Counted from the first letter of the stretch, positions 25,178 to 33,794 are shown. The stretch is DNA of 64,000 nt from Dyella japonica DSM 16301 (GCF_001010355.1 NZ_JPLA01000028.1:6740-70739); one strand, 5' to 3'. The notes: generated by a model from the letters alone, not told the origin. Translations and numbers: made by a program.

Positions 25178-27205
25178 TCAGTAGTGGACGTTGAAGCTGA
25201 CCAGTCCAAAGGCCAGGATCAGCCACACCAGATAGATCGCCGCCAGCGCCAGCAGGGTCTCGCCGGCCAGTACCCAGCGCCCGCGACGCGGCGCCATCCA
25301 GCAGCGCACGCTATGCGCCACCACGGCCAGCGCACCGAGCAGGCCCAGCACACCGAGCACGTAAAGGACGTAAAGCCACGGCGTCATCGTGCCCTGCAGC
25401 AACATGTCGTCACTGATCGACGAGACCACCAGCAGGCCCATCCAGCCTGCCAACATCACAAACAGGGCAAGCACGCCCAGCCGCGACCACAGGCGCGAAC
25501 GGCCTTGCGTAGCATCCAGTGCGAGCGGACGGCGATAGTGGCGGCGCACCCAGGCGCCCACGCCCCAGCTCAGCAGCGCGATGATCAGCAGCCCGAACGA
25601 CAGCCCGGCCCACAGACTCACCGTACCCATCGAGCGCGCACCGGAGACGCGCTGGAACACGAACACCGGCACTTCGACGTCGGTGGCCCAGTAGGCGATG
25701 TTGCCATCGGCATCGTCGACGAACTTGATATGTGCATCGCCGTTGACCTGGCGCCACGTCGATGGACCCACCTCGCGCCAGTACAGCGGCTTGCCGGCGT
25801 AGTTGTTCCACACCGATACCACGATGGTGCCGTCCGGCTGCGCAGCCACGCTGGCATGGCCGAACAGGTACAGCGGCTTGAGCGCGCTTTCGTTGCGGCG
25901 GCTCGACTCGTACCAACCGGACACGCGTGCGGCATCGGCCTTGGCCGTGGCCAGGGTCGCTTCCTCCGGCGCCTTGTACGGGAAGTAGCGATCCAGGAAG
26001 GACTGGAACACCGCCTTGCGGATTACATGCGCGCCGCCTTCATTGCCGGCGCTGTTGAAGGACATGAACACACCGACATTCGCGTCCAGCATCACGTGCA
26101 GGTCGCTATGGAACACCTCGGTGTCGCCCGCATGGCCGATGATGCGCTGGCCGTGGCTGTCTTCCTGGTAGAAACCCAGGTCGAAGCCGCCCAGTCCCGG
26201 CGCCGCGGTGTGCTGCTGGCTGTGCATCAGTTCGGCGGTGGCCTGCTGCAGGATGCGCGTATCGCCGAAGCGGCCCTGCTGCAGCTGGGCGATCATGAAG
26301 TTCGCCATGTCCGTGGCCGAGCTGCTCAGCGCACCGGCCGGCGAAGGATCGACCGGCTCGAACGCATGCGGCTTGCCGTCGGAAGCGCTCTTGTAGCCCT
26401 TGGACAACAACGACGCCAGGTGCGCAGGCAGCGGTTGCTCAAAGCTCGAGTGGGTCATCTGCAGCGGATCGAAGATGTGCTTCTGCACGTAGTCTTCGAA
26501 GCGCTCGCCGGAGATGCGCTGCACGATATAGCCGGCCAGGCCGCAGCCATAGTTGGAGTACGCCACGATCGTGCCCGGCGCATAAATGCGCGCCGGGAGA
26601 TGCGACTTCAGGTATTTCTCCAGGTTCACGCTATCGCTGGACGCCGGCAGCAGGTCGCGTGCGGTGTCTTCGAAACCCGGCGTGTGGGTCATGATGTTGC
26701 GCAGCGTGATCGGCTTGCCGTCACGCGGCGGTATGGTGAAGTCCAGGTACTGATTGATGTCGGCGTCGAGATTGAGCTTGCCCTGCTCCACCAGTTGCAT
26801 CACCGCGGTCCAGGTGAACAGCTTGGAGGTGGAGCCGGGGCGGAACAGCGTGGTCTCGGGCGACGGCGCCTGGCGTGTCTTCAGATCCGCATAGCCGTAG
26901 CCACGCGCGAAGATCACCTTGCCGTCCTTGACCACCGAGATCACGCCGCCGGCGACGTCGCCGCGCTCCAGCGCAAACGGCACCAGACCGTCGAAGAAGC
27001 TCGACAGGTCTTCGCTGGTCAGCGCATGAGTCTGGCCGTTCGCATGGGCCTGGCCGTCAGCGGCCGCCGTGGTTGCGACGCTGGGCGCCGGCAGCGCGAC
27101 GGATGTCGCCGGCGCCGGAGTCACCGGCGTGGGTACCTGGGCCAGCGTCGCTCCGGCGGCGAACGTCAAGGCCAATGACGCTAGAAATTTCCTGCAATGC
27201 TTCAT
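25178..27205 (-). CDS. Serine hydrolase (beta-lactamase fold) with C-terminal membrane domain
   Basis: 675 residues. Signal peptide (LASLALTFAAGATLA), a Pro/Ala/Thr linker, then a class C beta-lactamase/PBP4-like domain with S125TSK128 and the YSN motif in VAYSNYGCG; HxG appears in IGHAGDTEVFHSD. The C-terminal quarter has four or five transmembrane segments (VSLWAGLSFGLLIIALLSWGVGAW, LGVLALFVMLAGWMGLLVV, VLYVLGVLGLLGALAVVA, LLALAAIYLVWLILAFGLV). It probably cleaves D-amino-acid peptides outside the inner membrane. Second gene of the operon, 35 bases after the receptor. Confidence 0.85.
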   Translation of the reverse strand: MKHCRKFLASLALTFAAGATLAQVPTPVTPAPATSVALPAPSVATTAAADGQAHANGQTHALTSEDLSSFFDGLVPFALERGDVAGGVISVVKDGKVIFARGYGYADLKTRQAPSPETTLFRPGSTSKLFTWTAVMQLVEQGKLNLDADINQYLDFTIPPRDGKPITLRNIMTHTPGFEDTARDLLPASSDSVNLEKYLKSHLPARIYAPGTIVAYSNYGCGLAGYIVQRISGERFEDYVQKHIFDPLQMTHSSFEQPLPAHLASLLSKGYKSASDGKPHAFEPVDPSPAGALSSSATDMANFMIAQLQQGRFGDTRILQQATAELMHSQQHTAAPGLGGFDLGFYQEDSHGQRIIGHAGDTEVFHSDLHVMLDANVGVFMSFNSAGNEGGAHVIRKAVFQSFLDRYFPYKAPEEATLATAKADAARVSGWYESSRRNESALKPLYLFGHASVAAQPDGTIVVSVWNNYAGKPLYWREVGPSTWRQVNGDAHIKFVDDADGNIAYWATDVEVPVFVFQRVSGARSMGTVSLWAGLSFGLLIIALLSWGVGAWVRRHYRRPLALDATQGRSRLWSRLGVLALFVMLAGWMGLLVVSSISDDMLLQGTMTPWLYVLYVLGVLGLLGALAVVAHSVRCWMAPRRGRWVLAGETLLALAAIYLVWLILAFGLVSFNVHY

Positions 27206-27240
27206 GACGCGGATGCTCCGATAGTGCCAGCGTGCGATGC

Positions 27241-29574
27241 TCAGAAGTCGAGGCCGAGGGTGACGCCCACCGTGCGCGGTGGCACGTAGGACGCCGAATA
27301 CGGGCTGCCCAGCGGATCGGTCGTTTCCGATGCAAGTGACGTGATGCCGCGTTGGTTGGTGAGGTTCTTGACGTAGGCCTTGATTGTCCAGTTGCCGTAA
27401 TAGGCACCCGCGTGCAGGTCGACGCCGTGATAGCCGGGCACCGAGATACGCGGTCCGGGTACGGAGAGGAAATCGGACTCGCGTTGACCCACGTAGCTGT
27501 AGTTGCCACCCACGAAACCGGACCAGCCTGAGCCGAGCGGGAAGCTGTATTCCGCACCCACGTTGGCATTCCATTTCGGCACCCACGGCAGGCGATCGCC
27601 GTCCTTGCCAAACAGTCCAGGCGGGGTGTCGGCAGTGAGCTTCGCGTCCGTCCAGGTGGCGTTCGCGGAGAGCACCAGCCCTTGCAGGGGTGCGTATTTC
27701 CAGCTGCCTTCCAGGCCCTGGCTCTTGGCCTTGCCGCCGTTGCTCAGGTAGACGAAGCTGGCGTTGGTGGTGGTGAGCTGGATCTGGCTCCAGTCGATGT
27801 AGAACGCATCCGCCTCGAAGGTCATGCGCTGATCGAGCAGGGTCGATTTGAAACCGAGCTCGTAACTGGTCAGTTTGTCCGGCTGGAATGTCAGCGGAGC
27901 ATCCAGGCCTGGCGGCACGCCGACGTTGGCGCCACCGGGACGGAAGCCCGATGCCACGCGCAGGTAAGCCATCAGGTTGTCGTTGAACTTGAAGCTGGGA
28001 TTGAACAGATAGGTGGTCGGCGTATCCGAGCTGCGCGTGGTGAAATCCGCCGGCCCTGTCAGCAGGCCACTGCTCACCTGTGTGTACGAGGTGGTGTCAT
28101 GCGTCTGGCGTGCGCCGACCAGCACGCTCAGCTGCGAGGTGGCATGCCAGGTCACATCGGCGTAGCCGGCCCACTCCTTGAAGATGCCAGGGCCGATATG
28201 GATGTCGCCCAGGCTGGGCAGGTCGATCGGCACGCCGGTCGATGCATCGAAGACATTGACGGTCTGATGATTGGTGGTGCTTTCACGCGTATAGAACACG
28301 CCCGCGCGCCACGCCAGCAGCTGCTCGGCCGGTGACTCCAGGCGCAGCTCCTGGGTGAATTTCCCCAGCGTGATCGGCTGCGTCACCGAGTACCCGCCGT
28401 TGTCCAATCCGAAGATGGGATTGAGCACCGGACCATAGGCGGTGGTGACATCACCTTCCTGATCGACCTTCTGCGAACCGTAGCTGCTCGACGAGATCAG
28501 CTTGGCCCAGCCGAAATCGGCATCGACGGAAAGGTCGTAAAGGCGATATTGCACGGCAAGCAGACCGGTGCCGGCGGCGCGGCTCTGCTTCTGGTAACCG
28601 TAGATGGGCTGCAGCGTGGCCGGATCCACTTCCACGCCGGTGTTGGCGAGTCCGTCGCCCCTGAGGTTCTGCGCAAGCGCCGACAGACGCACCGATACCT
28701 TGTCCGTCGGCGTCCAAAGCATTTGCGCCCGGCCGCCGCTGACATTGGCCTCGTTGACTTCCTTCTGGCCCGTAAACACGTTGTCGATGTAACCGGGATC
28801 GTCGCGGTTGTACGCGTTGACGCGCAGCGCGAGCTTGTTCTCGACCAGCGGCAGGTTGAACATGGCGCGCTCGGCGAAGCCGCTGCCGCCACCGTCAACG
28901 CTGGTGTAGTCAACCGAAGCCCGACCATACATGCGGGTGGAGTCCGGCGGCGTGGTGACGAACTTCACCAGGCCACCGAGCGAGTTGGACCCGTAAAGCG
29001 TGCCCTGCGGACCACGCAGCACTTCGATGCGCTCGATATCGGCCGGATCGATGTCCGGCGTCAGCAGACTGCCGGCGGCATACACCGTGCTGGAACCGTA
29101 AGGTGCATCGTCGATATAAGTGCTGACGCTCGCGTTGGCCTGCGAGCTGCCCGAGGTGACGCCGCGCAACACCAGCTGCGTCTGCCCCACCGAAGTGGAG
29201 ATCAGGTTGAGTCCGGGTATCTGGCTCGCATAGTCGGCAAAGCTGTTGGCGCCCTGGCGCCTCAGGTCGTCACCGGACAACGCCGAAACCGCCATCGGCA
29301 CGGCCTGCAGGCGCTCCTCACGCTTGTTGGCCGTCACCATCACGGTGCCCAGATTGATCGGCGCGGAGCTGTTGGACGCGGACTGCGGATCGGCTCCCTG
29401 CGGTGCCGGAGCATCCGACGCGGTCGCGCCGTGCGCCGGGCCGCTGTTTGCGGCGGCAGTAGCCCCGCCATCGAATGTCGATGGCTGTGCCGTTGCAGCG
29501 AACGATCCAAACAATGCGAAAGCAACGGCCACACTGATGCAGCGGCGCCTATGCCGCAGTTGCCGAAATTGCAT
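27241..29574 (-). CDS. TonB-dependent outer-membrane receptor
   Basis: 777 residues. The signal peptide (ISVAVAFALFGSFAATA) is followed by a Ser/Ala-rich linker, a TonB-box-like GTVMVTANKREERLQ, the plug domain (VPMAVSALSGDDLRRQGANSFADYASQIPGLNL; VLRGPQGTLYGSNSLGGLVKFVT) and a beta-barrel ending in VTLGLDF with the terminal Phe. It resembles the IroN/FepA-like and oar-less nutrient receptors of Xanthomonadales. It is the first gene of a six-gene operon for peptides, so peptide or murein-fragment uptake is more likely than iron. Confidence 0.9.
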   Translation of the reverse strand: MQFRQLRHRRRCISVAVAFALFGSFAATAQPSTFDGGATAAANSGPAHGATASDAPAPQGADPQSASNSSAPINLGTVMVTANKREERLQAVPMAVSALSGDDLRRQGANSFADYASQIPGLNLISTSVGQTQLVLRGVTSGSSQANASVSTYIDDAPYGSSTVYAAGSLLTPDIDPADIERIEVLRGPQGTLYGSNSLGGLVKFVTTPPDSTRMYGRASVDYTSVDGGGSGFAERAMFNLPLVENKLALRVNAYNRDDPGYIDNVFTGQKEVNEANVSGGRAQMLWTPTDKVSVRLSALAQNLRGDGLANTGVEVDPATLQPIYGYQKQSRAAGTGLLAVQYRLYDLSVDADFGWAKLISSSSYGSQKVDQEGDVTTAYGPVLNPIFGLDNGGYSVTQPITLGKFTQELRLESPAEQLLAWRAGVFYTRESTTNHQTVNVFDASTGVPIDLPSLGDIHIGPGIFKEWAGYADVTWHATSQLSVLVGARQTHDTTSYTQVSSGLLTGPADFTTRSSDTPTTYLFNPSFKFNDNLMAYLRVASGFRPGGANVGVPPGLDAPLTFQPDKLTSYELGFKSTLLDQRMTFEADAFYIDWSQIQLTTTNASFVYLSNGGKAKSQGLEGSWKYAPLQGLVLSANATWTDAKLTADTPPGLFGKDGDRLPWVPKWNANVGAEYSFPLGSGWSGFVGGNYSYVGQRESDFLSVPGPRISVPGYHGVDLHAGAYYGNWTIKAYVKNLTNQRGITSLASETTDPLGSPYSASYVPPRTVGVTLGLDF

Positions 29575-29618
29575 GACGTTCTCCCCCCGGAGAATCTTGT
29601 GGACAGCCCACGTCAAGA

Positions 29619-29663
29619 CTGATATCGCATTACCACGAACGTGTCAATGATATTTCTATATCA
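29619..29663 (-). promoter_or_regulatory. Promoter and operator of the peptide-salvage operon
   Basis: On the minus strand TTGACA (29642-29647) and TATCAG (29619-29624) are separated by 17 bases. Directly upstream of the -35 lies a palindrome TGATAT-ttct-ATATCA (29648-29663), a candidate binding site for the RpiR regulator of the same operon. Confidence 0.6.
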
Positions 29664-29762
29664 GAGACTGCCGACGCCGGCAGATGGCGTCATGGCGCCA
29701 GCGGCTGGACACAGACGGCTCGGATGGAACGCCACGCGCGGCCTTCGTTCCGCCTGGAACCG

Positions 29763-29788
29763 ATCGACCTGGGTCGGAAGCAGAGACG
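29763..29788. repeat. Decayed copy of the 24-bp array palindrome (left boundary)
   Basis: GGGTCGGAAGCAGA is conserved but the left arm is lost. Eight bases separate it from the stop codon at 29796, the spacing seen in the intact copies. Confidence 0.45.
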
Positions 29789-29795
29789 GCGTCTC

Positions 29796-30107
29796 TCAAG
29801 CATCTCGCGCGGCGTCACGACGCCAGATGACGATGCTGAGCACCAAGGACATAAGCGAGCTCGCAACAGATCCGATCAGCGCCCCATCAAAGAAGATGCT
29901 GGTGCCCTCCGCCGGCCCGACCATGTAACTGCCAAGCGCGTAAAGCAGCGAAATCGGAACACAGAGCATGCATAGCATGCCCAAGGCCCCTGAGAGGCTC
30001 GCCAGATGGTGAAACGTTGAAGATCGACCCTCGCCGAAGCGAAGAGCAGCCAGGTTGATGGCAATCATCAACGAGACGATCGCCAGACAAAGCAGTGATT
30101 TCCACAC
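29796..30107 (-). CDS. Small membrane protein, first array gene
   Basis: 103 residues with three hydrophobic helices (LLCLAIVSLMIAINLAAL; LSGALGMLCMLCVPISLLYALGSY; LIGSVASSLMSLVLSIVIW). No family recognised. Flanked by a decayed palindrome on its left and an intact one on its right. Confidence 0.55.
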   Translation of the reverse strand: MWKSLLCLAIVSLMIAINLAALRFGEGRSSTFHHLASLSGALGMLCMLCVPISLLYALGSYMVGPAEGTSIFFDGALIGSVASSLMSLVLSIVIWRRDAARDA

Positions 30108-30152
30108 CTGGCTCTGCTCCTGATAGTTCGAGATCTTGCGTTATATCGACTG

Positions 30153-30176
30153 GTCCGCTTCGGGTCGGAAGCGGAC
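30153..30176. repeat. Array palindrome 1
   Basis: Arms GTCCGCTT/AAGCGGAC around CGGGTCGG; 27 bases from the stop at 30204. Confidence 0.9.
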
Positions 30177-30203
30177 CTTTTCTTTGGTACAAGTTTTTGA
30201 GCC

Positions 30204-30593
30204 CTAACAGGCCGGGCGAGCGTAGATGCGGGAGATGTTCGTAATCGACCCAGACCAGAGCCCCATGTGCCCTTGGTCTTTTGCATTGAAGATTCCGGTG
30301 ACGATGACGTAGTGATCGTTGCAGCGCTTCGCATCTGGAATCACGGAAGCTTCGAACTCAACCCAAAGGCCGTTCTTATAGAGGGGATGAACCGCGTCAT
30401 CCTGATGGAGATAAATGGCATTCCCCTCGAACTCTAGGTGCACAAAGCCAGCAACCTGAACTCGCTTGCCGGTGTACTGCTGTGGATTGGCGATCAGCGA
30501 GATCAACGAAACTCGAACAGGCGCCTCTGTGCGTTGGCAGCTTGCGATACTTAGCGCCAACAGAGCGACCGCAAACCTCAGTGGCTTCCTCAT
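30204..30593 (-). CDS. Small lipoprotein of unknown function
   Basis: 129 residues. The signal sequence FAVALLALSIASC fits a lipobox with Cys19, so an anchored lipoprotein is likely. The mature part (ANPQQYTGKRVQVAGFVHLEFEGNAIYLHQDD) resembles exported OB-like domains that read as 'lets a property pass at a threshold', but no family is assigned. Confidence 0.6.
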   Translation of the reverse strand: MRKPLRFAVALLALSIASCQRTEAPVRVSLISLIANPQQYTGKRVQVAGFVHLEFEGNAIYLHQDDAVHPLYKNGLWVEFEASVIPDAKRCNDHYVIVTGIFNAKDQGHMGLWSGSITNISRIYARPAC

Positions 30594-30629
30594 TGCTCTT
30601 ACGCTCCGTTTCTATCTGATGTCTGAAAG

Positions 30630-30653
30630 GTCCGCTATGGGTCGGAAGCAGAC
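30630..30653. repeat. Array palindrome 2
   Basis: Arms GTCCGCTA/GAAGCAGAC around TGGGTCG; one arm mismatch. 13 bases from the stop at 30666. Confidence 0.85.
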
Positions 30654-30665
30654 GCTCAATGAATG

Positions 30666-31049
30666 CTACATGCCCCACCTGGTCCGCACTTCCTTTAGGC
30701 GCTTGGTGTTGGCGGGCGAAGGGTGGCGGGTGTAGTACTCGACAACGTTGTTTCTGGCCTCGATGTCACCCGTGTCGCCGAGACGCTCCAACCAATAGAT
30801 GCCCTGAGCGTCATCCGCCTCGTAAATCAGGTAGTAGTCGGCCATCCGACGAATAGCGACCACATCTCCTCGATCCGCCTGATCGCGAACCTTGGGAAGC
30901 TCCGCCGCATTGATGACAAAACGTTGCCCCGGCAACGGCGCTTGGTTGTCCGCCGACAACTGGCTGGCCCCAGCACTTGCTGCAAGAAGTAGCATGAAAA
31001 TCGCGCAGACGAAGCCCGCGGGACGTGCACTTCCGCTCACTTTCTTCAT
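30666..31049 (-). CDS. Small secreted protein with Sel1/TPR-like repeat
   Basis: 127 residues, signal peptide (FVCAIFMLLLAASAGASA-like), then a short helical repeat, AIRRMADYYLIYEADDAQGIYWLERLGDTGDIEARNNVVEYY, with the spacing of a Sel1 repeat. No enzymatic motif. Start at 31049 rather than 31067 because it begins at MKKVSG. Confidence 0.6.
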   Translation of the reverse strand: MKKVSGSARPAGFVCAIFMLLLAASAGASQLSADNQAPLPGQRFVINAAELPKVRDQADRGDVVAIRRMADYYLIYEADDAQGIYWLERLGDTGDIEARNNVVEYYTRHPSPANTKRLKEVRTRWGM

Positions 31050-31082
31050 CGAGGCTCCCTTGTGCACTTCTCTCGAGAAAGC

Positions 31083-31106
31083 GTCTGCTATGGGTCGGAA
31101 GCGGAC
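31083..31106. repeat. Array palindrome 3
   Basis: GTCTGCTA...GAAGCGGAC around TGGGTCG. The outer base pair changed to C-G (gc before, gt after), keeping pairing. Confidence 0.85.
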
Positions 31107-31135
31107 GTTTCCGGTTGCTTCCGGTAGCCGACCAC

Positions 31136-31549
31136 TCAGTTTGATGCGTCGTAAATATCTAGATCCAGCTCTATACCTCGCTCACCAAGCAGAAGCAGAT
31201 GCCTTGGAAGAAGCAAGATTCCGGCATTGCCGGAGCCCATGAAGAGCCCACAGAAGAGATCTATGCGACAGGTCTTGCGGATCGCCGCCCAGGCCGCCAG
31301 GTCATTCGTCAATCTTCCAAAAAGTTCTTCGATCTGACCGCCCAGATCTTCCGGCTCTCTCGGCTCGGCAATGAGGTTCCACATGCCTATCCTTGCCGTC
31401 CGGACCCGGCCACTGGACGCCCCAATGATCTCCTCGCCTTTTCGCTGCGCCTGAGTAGCTTCACTACCAAGTAACAGGCTGATTTCTTCCGGAACGAGCG
31501 AGTCCCCCATAACCCGAAGGCATGCCCGAGAACGTTCAAAGCACGGCAT
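31136..31549 (-). CDS. DUF4279 family protein
   Basis: 137 residues. The start ACLRVMGDSLVPEEISLLLGSEATQAQRKGEEI is the DUF4279 signature; the rest includes WNLIAEPREPEDLGGQIEELFGRLTNDLAAWAAI and a strand-rich end. DUF4279 proteins are often immunity proteins for polymorphic toxins. No toxin gene is visible nearby. Confidence 0.75.
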   Translation of the reverse strand: MPCFERSRACLRVMGDSLVPEEISLLLGSEATQAQRKGEEIIGASSGRVRTARIGMWNLIAEPREPEDLGGQIEELFGRLTNDLAAWAAIRKTCRIDLFCGLFMGSGNAGILLLPRHLLLLGERGIELDLDIYDASN

Positions 31550-31580
31550 ATCGCTCCTGACATCTTAGGGTGATGAAAAG

Positions 31581-31604
31581 GTCCGTTATGGGTCGAAAGC
31601 GGAC
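31581..31604. repeat. Array palindrome 4
   Basis: GTCCGTTA...GAAAGCGGAC around TGGGTC. Flanks aag/ctt extend the stem by three more pairs. Confidence 0.85.
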
Positions 31605-31657
31605 CTTAGCCCACTTCCCTCCCCGCGCTGCCCAAAACCATCTAAACATCCCCGCTG

Positions 31658-32023
31658 CTATGGGGATCGCACGCCTTGCTTATCCGCCGCGAATACCAGT
31701 GAAAATTCACGGTCATTGGCACTTGGTGGTCTAAAGCGATACCCCTTGAGAGCCTGCAAGGCTCCCATGTCCAAGGAGCGCACTCGTGAGCTCCTGCTCA
31801 CGGCAACGTCAAATGGCACGCCTCTACCGTCAATCTTGAAGGTGACTCGAACACATGCGGGCAACGGTTGCGCAACAAAGCCGTCAGGCGGAATGACCAC
31901 TTTCGCTCGATGCTCAATCAGCGCCTCGGTTTCATTGATTATAGGCAGCCAATGATCACCGGTGCATTCACGCCCAATCCCTGAGTCGGACAGTGCCAAC
32001 ATCAACCATAGGTAGTTGAGCAT
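31658..32023 (-). CDS. TonB C-terminal-like domain protein
   Basis: 121 residues. The second half (VRVTFKIDGRGVPFDVAVSRSSRVRSLDMGALQALKGYRFRPPSANDREFSLVFAAD) has the energy-transducer TonB C-terminal pattern, with F-x-I-D-G-x-G and the terminal YRFRPP. Without an N-terminal membrane anchor or Pro-rich linker it is not a classical TonB; the first residues MLNYLWLMLALS look like a short signal segment. A 30-residue copy of its C-terminus survives as a fragment at 33672. Confidence 0.65.
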   Translation of the reverse strand: MLNYLWLMLALSDSGIGRECTGDHWLPIINETEALIEHRAKVVIPPDGFVAQPLPACVRVTFKIDGRGVPFDVAVSRSSRVRSLDMGALQALKGYRFRPPSANDREFSLVFAADKQGVRSP

Positions 32024-32100
32024 TGTTTGTCTCCGTGCTCCTTGCAAATGGGGCTGGATACAAACAGCCCATCTACCGCACCTTTTAGAGGATTCGGCAT

Positions 32101-32124
32101 GTCCGCTTCGGGTCGGAAGCGGAC
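32101..32124. repeat. Array palindrome 5
   Basis: GTCCGCTT...AAGCGGAC around CGGGTCGG; outer t-a pair kept. Confidence 0.9.
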
Positions 32125-32177
32125 ACTGAGGGCGTCAAGCAAACAGGTCGACGCTTCATGCGGCCCATCCAATGCCC

Positions 32178-32498
32178 TCATAACTTCTGCACGGCGCGAT
32201 CGCACGCGCCTGCCATGAGTTCGGGGTGGTCGGTTGGTCCGAACGTAAATTTGCCGGTGTAGCGGTTGATAACGAACGTCATGCTTCCGGCTGTCCACGT
32301 GTACAGCGAGTCTTCGATTCTTACCGCTGACGGCGGCGTGGTATCAACCGTCCTGCTGATGGTGTCGATGGACAGGGTGAGCTCTTTTGGCCCTTCGGGC
32401 GAATCAAAGTGACACGTCATCCTTACGATGGATGCATCCTGCGCCTGGGTGCTAAAGGCGAGCAGTGCAAGCAAACCACACCATGGTTTCCTAATCAT
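32178..32498 (-). CDS. Small secreted protein of unknown function
   Basis: 106 residues with a signal peptide ending at STQAQ. One mature-domain pair of Cys (TCHFDSPEG and AGACDRAVQKL). No family is recognised. Start at ATG 32498 (MIRKP) in preference to upstream Met codons. Confidence 0.55.
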   Translation of the reverse strand: MIRKPWCGLLALLAFSTQAQDASIVRMTCHFDSPEGPKELTLSIDTISRTVDTTPPSAVRIEDSLYTWTAGSMTFVINRYTGKFTFGPTDHPELMAGACDRAVQKL

Positions 32499-32550
32499 CG
32501 ACATCCCCATTTGCTCATTAATTGCCTTCAGTCCCCAGGAAAGTCCTCAG

Positions 32551-32574
32551 GTCCGCTTCGGGTCGAAAGCGGAC
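32551..32574. repeat. Array palindrome 6
   Basis: GTCCGCTT...AAGCGGAC around CGGGTCGA; eight bases from the stop at 32583. Confidence 0.9.
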
Positions 32575-32582
32575 ATTCTTCC

Positions 32583-33005
32583 CTACTTACCCGCTTGTCC
32601 GTCTTGCGGAATGGTGTGGACGGTTATGGCAATCCCCGAAGCGAGAGCTGCCTGAAAATTCACCTTAGCTCCATACGGGTACGAAACATCAAGTGACATG
32701 TTCGAATTCCAGTGCATCTGTACTGCGGTGGCGCCTAGAGGGTAGGCGGACGCATTAGTCATCCCAAGAATCACAGTGGGATCTATGGTCCTGTTCGACG
32801 TCTGTTGCAGTTCAACTATGGTGGCAACGGCGTTAATTCCAGGTCCCGCAACCTGGTCCGTATGTCCCCTCGCAATCCAATGTCCGTCCGGTGACGAGGT
32901 GCTACCTGACCAGACAGTCACAGGCTCTCTGTCGCACCCAGCGGTCAACATGATGAGCAAGGCCGTGCATCCCGTCAGTGCCCTGCGCCCCATACCCGTA
33001 TACAT
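32583..33005 (-). CDS. Small lipoprotein of unknown function
   Basis: 140 residues. TALLIMLTAGCD is a lipobox, placing Cys near residue 24. The mature part includes TVWSGSTSSPDGHWIARGHTDQVAGPGINAVATIVELQQ; a WD40-like reading is weak. No family is named. The frame runs upstream through the palindrome, but the ATG at 33005 is the only start with a following signal sequence. Confidence 0.6.
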   Translation of the reverse strand: MYTGMGRRALTGCTALLIMLTAGCDREPVTVWSGSTSSPDGHWIARGHTDQVAGPGINAVATIVELQQTSNRTIDPTVILGMTNASAYPLGATAVQMHWNSNMSLDVSYPYGAKVNFQAALASGIAITVHTIPQDGQAGK

Positions 33006-33063
33006 CGCCGTATCCTCTTCCGTTCGTCTCAACGAGCATAGGGGCCATCTCTGGCGGAACAAT

Positions 33064-33087
33064 GTCCGCTTCGGGTCGAAAGCGGAC
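33064..33087. repeat. Array palindrome 7
   Basis: GTCCGCTT...AAGCGGAC around CGGGTCGA, with aat/att extending the stem. Confidence 0.9.
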
Positions 33088-33102
33088 ATTAGATCCAGCC
33101 TG

Positions 33103-33621
33103 CTAAGGGTTGCTCCCGGGAAAAAATAGCCCTCGTTGGCCGCGCAACTCATACTCGTTGCTACCTCCAATGGGACAACTCTCGACGGAGACGACACCAC
33201 GCGAGAGCGAATACGTAAATGTTGGCCGCCCACGATATTTGGGTGACCGACATGTGATTCGGTACAGATCGCCTCCCGATTGTGCGACGCTTTGGCAGGA
33301 CAATCCGTGATACTCCCACTGCTTCATCGGCATATTCTTCGGAACGACGATCTCCAGAAGACCGCCCGCGCAGTAGAAGGCTTCGTTACCGCACTCCTCG
33401 TAATTACCGACAAACCTGTCATCAATCGAGTCGATTCGAGTGCTCCTTTTGTCCTGGATCTCCACCCCGCGTCTTCCCACGTCGACGACGATGGCTACGT
33501 TGCTGGCCTTATCTGTTGCGGCATAAATAAACACCTTGGTCTGCTCGGCGCTGCGTGCTGCCGGCACCAGCCCAAAGGTCAAAGTAACAATCAGGAAGGC
33601 AAGAGCGGCAAACCGTTGCAT
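33103..33621 (-). CDS. Secreted protein of unknown function
   Basis: 172 residues with a signal peptide ending at ARSA and several Cys in the mature part (CGNEAFYCAGG, LSCQSV, ITCRSPK, SCPIGG), consistent with disulfides. No family is recognised. Confidence 0.55.
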   Translation of the reverse strand: MQRFAALAFLIVTLTFGLVPAARSAEQTKVFIYAATDKASNVAIVVDVGRRGVEIQDKRSTRIDSIDDRFVGNYEECGNEAFYCAGGLLEIVVPKNMPMKQWEYHGLSCQSVAQSGGDLYRITCRSPKYRGRPTFTYSLSRGVVSVESCPIGGSNEYELRGQRGLFFPGSNP

Positions 33622-33626
33622 GGCAC

Positions 33627-33650
33627 CCTCGTCAAAGTTTGAAAGTGGAC
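33627..33650. repeat. Decayed array palindrome (right half only)
   Basis: GTTTGAAAGTGGAC keeps the right arm; the left arm is unrecognisable. It precedes the truncated TonB-C-like fragment. Confidence 0.4.
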
Positions 33651-33671
33651 GCTACTCAGCCGTCATGCTGC

Positions 33672-33765
33672 CTATGGGGATTGAACCCCGCGTCGGTCTG
33701 CCTCAAACACCAGAGCATATTGGCCTCCCTTAGTGCCAGGTGGTCTAAACCGGTATTTCCTAAAC
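33672..33765 (-). pseudogene. C-terminal fragment of a TonB-C-like gene
   Basis: About 30 codons ending in a TAG stop read FRKYRFRPPGTKGGQYALV and then FEADRRGVQSP on the minus strand, closely similar to the C-terminus of the gene at 31658 (KGYRFRPPSANDREFSLV, FAADKQGVRSP). The homology begins only six bases inside an intact palindrome (33771-33794), so the rest of the gene was lost at or near that palindrome. There is no start codon. Confidence 0.7.
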
Positions 33766-33770
33766 AATAG

Positions 33771-33794
33771 GTCCGCTATGGGTCGAGAGCGGAC
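33771..33794. repeat. Array palindrome 8
   Basis: GTCCGCTA...GAGAGCGGAC around TGGGTC; outer g-c pair kept. Its left neighbour is the truncated gene fragment. Confidence 0.85.

Noticed and set aside
32583-33233. Longer gene starts encoding SAFDPKRT- or FGSKAD-like peptides
   Set aside because: These residues are translations of the palindrome and its neighbours; the true starts lie after them.
33676-33692. Partial tRNA-like T-arm (GGGTTCAATCCC on the minus strand)
   Set aside because: It is part of the coding fragment for the TonB-C-like C-terminus, and no acceptor or anticodon arm fits around it.
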